Positions 9,279-16,883 of a stretch of DNA of 33,208 nt are shown here, piece after piece. This stretch comes from an uncultured Shimia sp. (lineage in GTDB: Bacteria > Pseudomonadota > Alphaproteobacteria > Rhodobacterales > Rhodobacteraceae). Within the stretch, counting starts at the first letter, position 1. Each line of letters opens with the position of its first letter. The notes beneath the pieces were generated by a model, which did not search any database, was not told the origin of the DNA, and worked only from the letters and a program-made list of their open reading frames with translations. The translations under genes were made by a program, and so were the position numbers. The stretch is from contig NZ_CAJXIV010000037.1 of NCBI RefSeq assembly GCF_913054185.1, positions 1-33,208 on the forward strand. The letters are read 5' to 3'.

Positions 9279-9704
9279 ATGCTTGTATTTCGTCTGTCCT
9301 CCGCATTCTTGACCACCCTCCCTGTATGCCTCTTGTCTGCTTGCGTCACATCAGATGACCCAGCTGATGGCGGTTTTGTGTCCGGCGTCGCGGGCATAAC
9401 CTCGGGCTCGTATCAGGCGCGTGTCGACTCCCTCGAAGCGCAGGCGTCAGCCGAGCAAGCCCGTAATGCAAATCTGGCTAGGCAGATCAATGCTGCGGAG
9501 GCTGATCTGTCGTATCAGCAATCCAAGCTTGAGACACAAATGGCCACCACGCAGGGCGTAAGCGCGCAAATGTCACAAAAAGTCAATCGTGTGATCGCTT
9601 ATGCGGCGCCCGCCCAAAACACGGACGCCAAGCTATCGGATTTGCAGCGCACCATTGCGGAGGCAAAATCCCTGAGCCTCGAGCTTGCGCAGCTCTCCAA
9701 CTGA
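9279..9704 (+). CDS. Small coiled-coil lipoprotein
   Basis: 141 residues, starting at the ATG 4 bp after the caspase stop, with an AGAAAGAG-type site upstream. A lipobox LSAC with Cys22 follows a short hydrophobic signal, so it should be a lipid-anchored envelope protein. Residues 45-141 are Ala/Gln/Leu/Glu-rich with heptad spacing, predicting a coiled coil, and the C-terminus 'LELAQLSN' continues it. No Asp at +2 (the residue after Cys is Val), which favours the outer membrane under the E. coli rule; whether that rule holds here is uncertain. Tight coupling to the caspase gene suggests partnership. No named family was recognised. Confidence 0.8.
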   Translation: MLVFRLSSAFLTTLPVCLLSACVTSDDPADGGFVSGVAGITSGSYQARVDSLEAQASAEQARNANLARQINAAEADLSYQQSKLETQMATTQGVSAQMSQKVNRVIAYAAPAQNTDAKLSDLQRTIAEAKSLSLELAQLSN

Positions 9705-9711
9705 AGCGCTG

Positions 9712-10341
9712 CTAGAGGTCAACCGCCAATGCTTCGGCCACAGAGCGCATCTCTGATATCCGTTTGCTTAAAGTGGCCATGTCGCGGTCCATCGATGCCG
9801 TCTGGTAACCTTGCGAGGACAAAATGGAGCGGGTTTCGGAAAAGAGATCATTGTAGTTTTCGCCCACTTTCAAAGTTGCAGCAGCTTCGCTGGACACGCG
9901 GGCGTCTCGCGTTGCATCAGGCTGAGGGCGGCTTTGCTTTTCTTTCAGGGCGGCGCGCATGGCCCGCAGACTGTCTTCCATTCTGGCATTGGTGCGCTGC
10001 AAGTCCGAAATGACTTCGGTAAGAAGGCGCTCTTGTTCGGAAAACTTCTGCTGTTTGGACTTCACGTAGCTGCCTGCTGTGACGCCTGCCAACAGCCCGA
10101 TTTGAGCACCACGGAACCCACCTTCTGAACCGTCGATTGCTGTCCCGATAGCAAAACCGGCAGCAGCACCAAGCAGCGCGCCCTCGCCAACAGTGCGTTG
10201 CAGCGCTTCACGGCTTTCCCTGAGTTGTTTTTCAGAATCCGTTTCCGGCTCCCAGCTCATCACGTCGCCGCTGTCACAGCTGGCCAAAATCAGTGCGCTT
10301 GCGAAAGCCAAAAATTGGCGTCTTTCAACAATGTGTTTCAT
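9712..10341 (-). CDS. Glycine-zipper lipoprotein with coiled-coil tail
   Basis: 209 residues from the ATG at 10341, which has a GAGGGT site about 8 bp upstream. The open frame extends further upstream, but that extension has no signal and poor composition. A lipobox LASC places Cys22 as the lipidated residue. Residues about 55-95 contain a glycine zipper ('GALLGAAAGFAIGTAI' and a second Gly-rich helix), a motif of membrane-inserting or self-associating hairpins. The rest is charged and helical, a likely coiled coil. It faces the coiled-coil lipoprotein gene tail to tail with only 7 bp between the stops. Similar build (lipobox plus coiled coil) suggests the two could act together, but this is inference. 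Confidence 0.8.
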   Translation of the reverse strand: MKHIVERRQFLAFASALILASCDSGDVMSWEPETDSEKQLRESREALQRTVGEGALLGAAAGFAIGTAIDGSEGGFRGAQIGLLAGVTAGSYVKSKQQKFSEQERLLTEVISDLQRTNARMEDSLRAMRAALKEKQSRPQPDATRDARVSSEAAATLKVGENYNDLFSETRSILSSQGYQTASMDRDMATLSKRISEMRSVAEALAVDL

Positions 10342-10856
10342 AATCTCTACCCTCAAAAAATTGGTCGTGCTTTGTCGTCGTGAAAGAGAAAGTACAGTCA
10401 TTTCCCGTGGTCTGAATGTGGTTGGCCACGTCTCATAAAAGGCGCCTAATGATGCCAACACCGTGCCGTCTACGACCACCTTACACCAAAACTGTTAGAC
10501 GCGCAGAATTTGCGGAACCCGTTTCCTGTGACGCCATGAGGCCTAGCATTACAATTGCAGAAGGTGAGGGAGACAGAATTGTCGCATGGGGCCAATCAGG
10601 ACATGACCAATAAAAAACCGGAACCGGTCGAATGTCCGCAAAAATGAAGCGCGGTCAGCCTTGCTCGCCAATGAACCGGATGTTTGCGTCCGATCCTGGG
10701 TCATTTAGGTCAGACGGCCAAGGCACAACCAGTGTTTGTGGTGTGGCGTTCGACGCTCGACTTCGACGTTTCATTGCTGGCTTGGCAAAAAACCTTGGTT
10801 CGTTTGGCAATGAGGCTTAACGTGGGGCACTAGCAACTGTTTTTAGGGGCTGAGGA
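10342..10856. other. 515-bp non-coding gap
   Basis: Lies between divergent genes (glycine-zipper lipoprotein and DUF3300 protein), so it should carry both promoters, but no strong -35/-10 pair stands out. Two short plus-strand frames here have no ribosome binding site and poor composition, and I do not call them. ACCGG-AA-CCGGT at about 10617-10628 is a short inverted repeat of unknown meaning. No RNA gene or mobile element was recognised. Confidence 0.5.
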
Positions 10857-12071
10857 ATGCACTACATTAAGATAAAAGCCATTTTGGTAACCGCGATTTT
10901 GCTCACCCCGTCTGGAGCGCGGACACAATCTGGGGCTGAACAAGACAGCGACCTTCTGCAAACCGAAGAGCTTGAAACGCTTGTTGCGCCTGTCGCCCTT
11001 TATCCAGACACGTTGCTTATTCAGGTGTTGGTGGCGGCCACATTTCCTCTTGAGGTGGTCAAGGCTGACATGTTCCTAGAGGACAACGCTGATGCGGCGA
11101 AAGAGGATTTGAAGCCGCTAATCGAAGCCGAAGACTGGGACGAAAGTGTTGAAGTTTTGGCCACAGCCTTTCCAGATGTGCTTGAAGACATGGCTGCTCA
11201 CATCGACTGGACGGAAACTGTTGGCAACGCAATGCTGGCCCAAAGCGATGATGTGATGGCTGCAGTTCAGGTCAAACGGCAAGCCGCCAACGACGCAGGC
11301 AATTTGGTTAGTGGTGACGAGCAAACAGTTGAAGTCATTCAGGAAGGCGACACCGATACAATTGTCATTCAGCCAACTGATCCCGAGGTTGTTTACGTTC
11401 CGCAATATGAAACAGAGACCGTGTATGTCGACAATTCCTCAGATGTCGGCGACGCCGTTGCCACCGGCCTGCTGATATTTGGCGCCTTCGCAATTATGGA
11501 CGAAATTTTTGACGATGATGACCACTGGAATGACTATTGGGGCTGTCGCAATTGTGGGGGGTGGAATGGCCAACCGATCATTCGCAACCCGGACATCGAT
11601 ATTGATATCGACGGGGACGTTAATATCGGGGATCGAAACAACATTGGCTGGAAACCCAGTGAAGACCGTCAAAAAGAAGCCCGTGATACAATTGCGCGCA
11701 AGCGTGACAAAGATGGCGTGACGTCTTTGCCGGTGACCAAGCCGGACCGAGGGGACAAGATGCGCTCCGATCTCGCCAAGAAAAGTGGCGCCGCGGATAT
11801 TTCCAAAAGCAAAAATCCTCGGGCAGGTGTCGAGCGCCCATCAAGCCCCTCTGCTGCTGACCGCAAAGCCGCGGTGGAGCGCACGACAAAAAAACAAACT
11901 CCGAAAGCTAGCCCACGTCCAAAAGCTCCGCAGGCCAGGGCCAAAGTGGCACCCAAACGTCAGGCGGCCCCCACAAATGGTGGTGCGATGAAGAAACGCG
12001 CGCCATCTCAGCGTGCCAAAGCGGGAGCTTCTCGTGGCCGGGCCGCTGCCGGTGCGCGTAGAGGGAGATAG
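10857..12071 (+). CDS. DUF3300 family exported protein with basic C-terminal tail
   Basis: 404 residues with an N-terminal signal peptide (1 to about 24). The DUF3300 core covers about 40-190: 'LVAPVALYPDTLLIQVLVAA', 'WDESVEVLATAFPDVL' and 'PEVVYVPQYETE' are hallmark phrases. Next come a short hydrophobic stretch ('GLLIFGAFAIM'), an Asp/Trp/Asn-rich part with a CRNCGGW motif, and an Asp-Ile repeat 'DIDIDIDGDVNIG'. The last 120 residues are Lys/Arg/Ala/Pro-rich and strongly basic. The function of DUF3300 is unknown; it typically sits beside DUF2950, as here, with only 4 bp between stop and next start. The ATG is preceded by AGGGG at about 8 bp. The basic tail may bind polyanions such as DNA, polysaccharide or LPS; this is a guess from charge only. 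Confidence 0.88.
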   Translation: MHYIKIKAILVTAILLTPSGARTQSGAEQDSDLLQTEELETLVAPVALYPDTLLIQVLVAATFPLEVVKADMFLEDNADAAKEDLKPLIEAEDWDESVEVLATAFPDVLEDMAAHIDWTETVGNAMLAQSDDVMAAVQVKRQAANDAGNLVSGDEQTVEVIQEGDTDTIVIQPTDPEVVYVPQYETETVYVDNSSDVGDAVATGLLIFGAFAIMDEIFDDDDHWNDYWGCRNCGGWNGQPIIRNPDIDIDIDGDVNIGDRNNIGWKPSEDRQKEARDTIARKRDKDGVTSLPVTKPDRGDKMRSDLAKKSGAADISKSKNPRAGVERPSSPSAADRKAAVERTTKKQTPKASPRPKAPQARAKVAPKRQAAPTNGGAMKKRAPSQRAKAGASRGRAAAGARRGR

Positions 12072-12075
12072 ACAA

Positions 12076-12993
12076 ATGAAAAGTACACTCGCTAAATCCC
12101 TGTCCGGCGCTGTTCTTGGCTTGGCTCTTTCAATTTCGGCCGAAGCGCAAACGTCTGCGGTTTACACCACACCGCAAGCCGCGCTTGATGCAATGATTGC
12201 GGCCTTGCAAAAGGGCGATCAGACCGAAATTTTGGAAGTTTTTGGGGCAGATGCCAAAGATTTGCTGTCCACGGGAAACCCTGCGCGCGACAAGGCCAAT
12301 CGCGCCGAAATTCTCGACTTGTTTCTTGAAGGGTACCGGTTCCAGCCTGCTGAGGATGGCGGGGTGGTTTTATTTCTAGGTGCGGAGGGCTGGCCTTTTC
12401 CGATACCGCTTGAGAGGGCAGGCACCAGTTGGCAATTTGACATCGAAGCGGGCCGTGACGAGGTATTGTTCCGGCGCATCGGTTTGAATGAGTTGGAGGT
12501 CATCGAGTTCATGGCGGTCTATGGTGATATCCAGGCTGAGTATCGCCTTGAAGACCATGATGCTGATGGGGTCATGGAGTTTGCGCCCGCGTTCTTGTCG
12601 AGCGAAGGTATGCGAGACGGGCTGTTTTGGGCGGGGGAGCACAGCCCTTTGGGCGCGCGTATCGCCCTTGCATCCCTTGACGGGTACTCTGACGGCGAAA
12701 CCGATGTGGGTCCGGAACCATTTGGCGGGTATTACTACCGAATTCTGCACAGCCAGAGCGCCGCGGCCCCTGGCGGTGCGTTGGACTATGTCATTGGTGG
12801 CAATATGGTGGCCGGACATGCCTTGTTGGCGGTGCCATCTGATTACGGAAACACGGGCATTCACTCATTTTTGGTTTCTGAAAACGGTGAGGTGCATGAG
12901 GCAGATCTCGGCGAAGACAGTTTGGAAGTGGCTTTTTCACTCAGAAGTTTTGATCCGACTTCCGATTGGCGCCTTGTCGATTTGAACAATTGA
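12076..12993 (+). CDS. DUF2950 family exported protein
   Basis: 305 residues from the ATG at 12076, with GAGGGAG upstream; the signal peptide ends near 'SISAEA/QT'. The whole length matches DUF2950: 'DLLSTGNPARDKANR', 'GWPFPIPLERAG', 'RRIGLNELEVIEFM', 'EGMRDGLFWAGEHSPLG', 'GGYYYRIL' and 'APGGALDYVIGGNMVAGHAL'. The family is periplasmic or secreted and of unknown function. It follows the DUF3300 gene by 4 bp, an arrangement seen in many proteobacteria that points to a joint role in the envelope. Nothing is truncated. A small hairpin follows the stop. Confidence 0.92.
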   Translation: MKSTLAKSLSGAVLGLALSISAEAQTSAVYTTPQAALDAMIAALQKGDQTEILEVFGADAKDLLSTGNPARDKANRAEILDLFLEGYRFQPAEDGGVVLFLGAEGWPFPIPLERAGTSWQFDIEAGRDEVLFRRIGLNELEVIEFMAVYGDIQAEYRLEDHDADGVMEFAPAFLSSEGMRDGLFWAGEHSPLGARIALASLDGYSDGETDVGPEPFGGYYYRILHSQSAAAPGGALDYVIGGNMVAGHALLAVPSDYGNTGIHSFLVSENGEVHEADLGEDSLEVAFSLRSFDPTSDWRLVDLNN

Positions 12994-13008
12994 ATAGTTG
13001 AACAAGCG

Positions 13009-13026
13009 GGAGAGCGACAACTCTCC
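13009..13026 (+). terminator. Hairpin after the DUF2950 gene, weak terminator candidate
   Basis: GGAGAG and CTCTCC form a perfect 6-bp stem with a 6-base loop, 15 bp after the DUF2950 stop. No T-run follows, so intrinsic termination is doubtful; it could instead protect the 3' end. Confidence 0.35.
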
Positions 13027-13573
13027 TACTGTGAGTAGTTATGCCGTAGATTGTGGGTTTTGGCTGCCTCCCAATCGCTTCCATTGTGGTCGTGTCAGAA
13101 GTCGCGGGTGGGGGATTTTCGTGGCGTGGAGCTTGAGCACGGATGTACAAGTGCATGGTGTGTGGTTGGCTATTCAACCAAACCCTTTGCCCCCCCGTTT
13201 TGATTGCCTCAAAGGGCATAAACCACTTTGTTCTCATCCATGGTTTCTTGCGGGAGAAAGCGCGGACAGCAGACCGTCACGCCAATCCGATGTAGGATCG
13301 CTTCCGCAGTTCCTTTGACCTGGCGGCCAAAGAGTGATGGAGCTTCGACGACTCCAAAAATCGAGCCATGCACGTGAACCGCGTGTTGGACCTCTTGTGC
13401 CGACAAGTCTTCAATTGCAACGGTGTCGCGATGCTGTGTTTGCCTGCTCCTTCGAAAGGTTGAGCAAACTCTACATTAAGGCGCGGGAAGTTTCGGGGGG
13501 CCGGCCCAACTGTCGGCAGGGCAGGTCCGCGTTGCTTACAATCTTCCTTCTTAGGACCATTCATCGGCTCAAA
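13027..13573. other. Gap between DUF2950 and hybrid kinase genes
   Basis: About 550 bp between convergent genes with no confident gene. It contains a 10-bp palindrome GGGCCGGCCC at 13498-13507 and, on the minus strand at 13209-13406, an open frame of 65 codons with protein-like composition, listed separately. The rest is unremarkable to me. Such convergent gaps in this group often hold decayed gene pieces. Confidence 0.4.
13209..13406 (-). pseudogene. Possible gene fragment of unknown origin
   Basis: The minus frame from a TTG (13406) to a stop at 13209 encodes 65 residues with a natural-looking composition (His, Val, Glu and Phe evenly used; 'HVHGSIFGVVEAPSLFGRQV'). The frame stays open some 20 codons further upstream. 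No ribosome binding site and no family I recognise. It could be a remnant of a lost gene or chance. Confidence 0.2.
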
Positions 13574-13596
13574 CGGGACGTTGGATGGGCGTCCCG
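13574..13596 (-). terminator. Hairpin after the hybrid kinase gene
   Basis: CGGGACG and CGTCCCG form a perfect 7-bp stem with a 9-base loop, about 24 bp past the kinase stop on the minus strand. It is followed in that direction by only TTT, so it is a weak intrinsic terminator candidate. Confidence 0.4.
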
Positions 13597-13619
13597 TCCG
13601 ATGTGACAAAAGGCAAGAT

Positions 13620-16091
13620 CTACTCTGGAAACACTCTTTCAAACTCTGCACGCAGACGTTTGAGATGAGCGCCCCATTGGGTCTCCGGAGCATTCTGAAC
13701 CGCCTGAAAGGCACGCCAAAGGTCCATCCACCCAAGGACGGCGGCAGAACCCGACAAACGGTGCGCCTCCAGTCGGTCAGGTTGGGTGAGCGGATCGGAC
13801 ACCTCTTTGTCCTTAAGGAACAGGGAAATTTCATCCAGTGTTTCCTGGGTGGCTGCGGTATATCTCTCAAGGCCAAACCGTTTCAAAAATTCGGGCACTT
13901 CTTGAACTGGTCTTGAGCTGGACAAATTGCCATTTACGACACCAAACGTCTCTGCAAGTGTGCCGTGAATTGCGGCCCGGCGTACAGGTTTCAAGATCAA
14001 GCTCCGAAAATCATGCGTAAGTATCGCCTTATGATCGGCCGTTGACGCGTGCGCGGTCACCGCTATCGCTGGCGTTGACGTGTTGCGGGCTGCTGCGCCT
14101 CTGATCCGCTTCAGTGTCTCAAGGCCGTCTATGCCCGGCATGCTGATGTCCAAAAGCAAGACATCAAAATCTCGCTCCGCACAGATATCAATCGCATCGT
14201 ACCCGTTGCTGGCTTCGCACGACTGACCGCCAAGTTCACGCACAATATCGACGAGGATCTCGCGATTGATGTCGTTGTCGTCCACAATCAGGGCCTGAAA
14301 CCCCGCCGGAAGGGCAGGCAGCGACTGAGTGCCGGTGTTTGCTGGGATGTCCGCATCGCCCAGAGGCGGCAGGGGCAGCCTGAACGTGAACAAGCTTCCT
14401 TCTCCCAACAGACTATCCGCCTCCAACTCCCCGCCATTGCGCTCGACGAGACGCTTGGTGATTGCAAGCCCCAGCCCAGTGCCTGAATTTTCGCGATCAA
14501 ACGACGTGTCGATGGTGACAAACTCTTCAAAGATCCGACTGAGGTTTTCCGGCGCAATGCCAACCCCCGTATCAGCCACACGGAACTCAACGAGGTCAGT
14601 ACCAGCCAAACGCTCAACGTCTATTGCCACAGACCCGTCGCGCGTGAACTTAAGCGCGTTGCCGACCAAGTTCACCACACACCTCTGCAATGACCCGCGA
14701 TCTCCAATCACCGGCCCCAAGTCGGGTGTCAGAAAGTCGACAGACAGCGCATTTCGAGATTGGGTGGCGTTGCCTTGCAGACTTACCACAACGTCCTGCA
14801 CCAGCTCCTTCAGATTGAACGGGGCTTGCTTCGGCATCTCTCCCGCAGAGCTCAAGGACGACAGATCAAGCACGTCGTTGACATGGGAAAGCAACAGCTC
14901 ACCAGATATGCCAATAGACGAGAGATGTCGCTTCTGCGCGGCGCTTAGATCTGATTGATCCAAGAGCTCCAGCGATCCGAGGATGCCGTTCAGCGGCGTG
15001 CGCATTTCGTGGCTCATAACGGTGAGAAGGTTGGATTTGGCCTGTTCGCCGACCTGCGCCTTTTCCAGCGCCTCTTTGAGGTCTTCCTCCGCTTTAAGCT
15101 CACTGGTGATGTCGCGCAGGAAAGAGACAAACACGGTTTCGCCACTGGCCTCCGACAGCGAGATGGAGAGTTCAACCGGGAACACTTCACCACACTTTCG
15201 CAAACCTTTTAGCCGGACACGCCCCGCGCCAATGACCTTTTTATCTCCGGTTTGGATGAACCGTTTCAGGCCCTCCCGATGTGCTTCTCGCAATTCTCTT
15301 GGAATAATCAGCTCAGCCATGTCCGCGCCCAGCGCTTCGTCTCGTGTATAGCCAAACACCGTTTCTGCCGCGCCATTGAATTCCACAATGGTCCCGCGCG
15401 TGTCCACAACCAAAATCGCATTCAATGACGATGACACAACAACCTCAAAACGTGACCGTGCCTGCTCGGTTTTCTGTGAGGCACGTTGCCCCTGCCGGTA
15501 AAGCTGGATCAAACTGGCCAATGCCAAAAACAATACGGCGATCAGTGCGGTCAACCCATACGCCAACCGGCGAAGCGTTGTTGACAGCCGGTTTCGGTCT
15601 GACGTTTCCTGTGTTGTGAAATGGTCGACGCCAGCCAACGCCAATGCGCGGACTTTAGGACGCAGCGCGGTGATGTCAGTGAGAACACGTGGCAATGAGT
15701 TGCGCAGAACTTCATCAGGCCCGTCGATTAGAGATATACTGCGATCCAGAAACTCAGAAGCCGCCGCCGTGCTGTGCGCAACGGTTGTTTCTTGTGCCAT
15801 TGGGGCAAAAAACGCGCTTTGCCGCGTGGTTGTTATGCGGCTGTAGAAAATGTCAAAACGTTTGCGCACCTCACTAAGGCCCGCCGTCTCGTCCGCTTGA
15901 GCCGATTGAATCGCGCTTTGCAGTCGGAGCAATTCCACCTCTAGCTGAGACATCGTCCAGCTCACATCATCGTTTTGCGCCGTGGACAATACCCGTAGGT
16001 CGGTGAACACGGTACGGCCCAAACCGCCACCCAAAAGCAAGCTTGCCAGAAGCAAGCTTGCAAAAAGGACAAATGGCCATCTGCCATTCAT
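13620..16091 (-). CDS. Hybrid sensor histidine kinase (PAS-HisKA-HATPase-REC-HPt)
   Basis: 823 residues. Transmembrane helices at about 6-27 and 175-198 enclose a periplasmic helical sensor region. A PAS domain (about 212-330) is followed by HisKA with phospho-acceptor His361 (SHEMRTPLNG). HATPase has N-box NLVGNALKF (474-482), DTGVGIAP (507-514) and GTGLGL (537-542). A receiver domain (598-720) has acidic pocket DD (604-605), acceptor Asp648 in LLLDISMPG, Thr679 and Lys701. The C-terminal HPt-like helix bundle has His777 in 'EAHRLSGSAAVLG'. All phosphorelay steps except the output regulator are thus in one chain. It lies 36 bp after the SUOX-fold gene, same strand. No good ribosome binding site precedes the ATG. 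The likely output is the divergent LuxR-type regulator, inferred from position. Confidence 0.93.
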   Translation of the reverse strand: MNGRWPFVLFASLLLASLLLGGGLGRTVFTDLRVLSTAQNDDVSWTMSQLEVELLRLQSAIQSAQADETAGLSEVRKRFDIFYSRITTTRQSAFFAPMAQETTVAHSTAAASEFLDRSISLIDGPDEVLRNSLPRVLTDITALRPKVRALALAGVDHFTTQETSDRNRLSTTLRRLAYGLTALIAVLFLALASLIQLYRQGQRASQKTEQARSRFEVVVSSSLNAILVVDTRGTIVEFNGAAETVFGYTRDEALGADMAELIIPRELREAHREGLKRFIQTGDKKVIGAGRVRLKGLRKCGEVFPVELSISLSEASGETVFVSFLRDITSELKAEEDLKEALEKAQVGEQAKSNLLTVMSHEMRTPLNGILGSLELLDQSDLSAAQKRHLSSIGISGELLLSHVNDVLDLSSLSSAGEMPKQAPFNLKELVQDVVVSLQGNATQSRNALSVDFLTPDLGPVIGDRGSLQRCVVNLVGNALKFTRDGSVAIDVERLAGTDLVEFRVADTGVGIAPENLSRIFEEFVTIDTSFDRENSGTGLGLAITKRLVERNGGELEADSLLGEGSLFTFRLPLPPLGDADIPANTGTQSLPALPAGFQALIVDDNDINREILVDIVRELGGQSCEASNGYDAIDICAERDFDVLLLDISMPGIDGLETLKRIRGAAARNTSTPAIAVTAHASTADHKAILTHDFRSLILKPVRRAAIHGTLAETFGVVNGNLSSSRPVQEVPEFLKRFGLERYTAATQETLDEISLFLKDKEVSDPLTQPDRLEAHRLSGSAAVLGWMDLWRAFQAVQNAPETQWGAHLKRLRAEFERVFPE

Positions 16092-16127
16092 AAAGAGGAG
16101 CCTAATACGCGGGATGGGGGCCTCAAG

Positions 16128-16649
16128 TCACTCATCGGCAACCACTTCAATGCGATCGAGCTGCCAAATACTGCGGGAATAATATTCTTCTGTTTTATAG
16201 GTGTCGTTACCTGCGAATGGGTAAACGATCCACAAAGGGCCTTTGTCACGCAAGGACATTTTTTCGCCGTTGCGCAAATAGGCAATGATTGGGCCATTCT
16301 CAACGGCGTCAGATGTTGGGATCGAGACGGTGTAGTCGTTGGCCGCTGTCGCCAAAAGGGTGCCATTGCTTGCGCCGACATGAGTAAGCAAGGCAGACAG
16401 CGAAACCCCCTCAAACGTCTGCGTCCCTTCTGTCCAAATGGTGTCCGTTTCAAACTGCACCAAAGGCAACGCGTGCAGATCATTTTCTTCAAACTTCCAT
16501 TGGGTGCCTTCGGAGGCGGGGGCCACATCCCCAGTGACCGTCAGAATGGTATCCGACATGGCTTGGGAGGCCACCACCGCACACAGAATGACACCGGTCA
16601 AAATGCTTGGCGTGGAGGGGGTGGCGAGCAGTTTTGTAAAACGTTCCAT
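16128..16649 (-). CDS. Exported SUOX-fold (molybdopterin-domain-like) protein, probable sensor partner
   Basis: 173 residues from the ATG at 16649 (CGGAG about 7 bp upstream), with a signal peptide ending near 'VVASQA/M'. The body has the pattern of oxidoreductase molybdopterin-binding-domain relatives: 'LHALPLVQFETDTIWTEG', 'FEGVSLSALLTHVGA', 'NDYTVSIPTSDA', 'DKGPLWIVYPFA' and 'YYSRSIWQLDRIEV'. The Cys that ligates molybdenum in sulfite oxidase is absent from the mature protein (the only Cys is in the signal peptide), so a catalytic Mo enzyme is unlikely. Placed directly before the hybrid kinase gene, it may bind a ligand in the periplasm and feed the sensor; this is inference. Such proteins are often annotated simply as molybdopterin-dependent oxidoreductases. 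Confidence 0.8.
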   Translation of the reverse strand: MERFTKLLATPSTPSILTGVILCAVVASQAMSDTILTVTGDVAPASEGTQWKFEENDLHALPLVQFETDTIWTEGTQTFEGVSLSALLTHVGASNGTLLATAANDYTVSIPTSDAVENGPIIAYLRNGEKMSLRDKGPLWIVYPFAGNDTYKTEEYYSRSIWQLDRIEVVADE

Positions 16650-16720
16650 GGGACACTCCGGTTGATTGGTTGGCGTGTCTCTTTTTGCCACGAGCGTGAG
16701 GACAACGGGTTTGGGCATCG

Positions 16721-16756
16721 GGTTAGTCACCTAACCTTTGGTATAGTTTGGGTGAC
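16721..16756. promoter_or_regulatory. Inverted repeats in the divergent signalling promoter region
   Basis: In the 234-bp gap between the SUOX-fold gene and the response regulator gene, GGTTAG-TCAC-CTAACC (16721-16736) is a perfect 6-bp inverted repeat. It is followed at once by TATAGT (16742-16747), a -10-like hexamer on the plus strand. GTCACC (16726-16731) and GGTGAC (16751-16756) form a second pair of arms around that hexamer. This looks like an operator overlapping a promoter, possibly the target of the adjacent regulator. No clear -35 was found. Confidence 0.4.
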
Positions 16757-16883
16757 CCTTCGTGGCAGCCTGGTCATCTGATGCACCAACAGGTTTTGCA
16801 AAAACTATGCGAATTTACTTGGAGTTATCCTGTTGATGCTGAAATTGGCGCGACGGGGAAGATGGTCAACAAAGGAGTTTGGT

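Noticed and set aside
10342-10479. N-terminal extension of the glycine-zipper lipoprotein
   Set aside because: The internal ATG at 10341 has a good ribosome site and starts directly at a signal peptide with lipobox; an extension would bury the signal.
10416-10820. Two short plus-strand open frames in the lipoprotein/DUF3300 gap
   Set aside because: No ribosome binding site, no motif, and one overlaps the likely promoter side of the lipoprotein gene.
16128-16730. Longer start of the SUOX-fold protein at 16730
   Set aside because: The extension is Pro/Lys-rich and precedes the signal peptide; the ATG at 16649 has a proper ribosome site.
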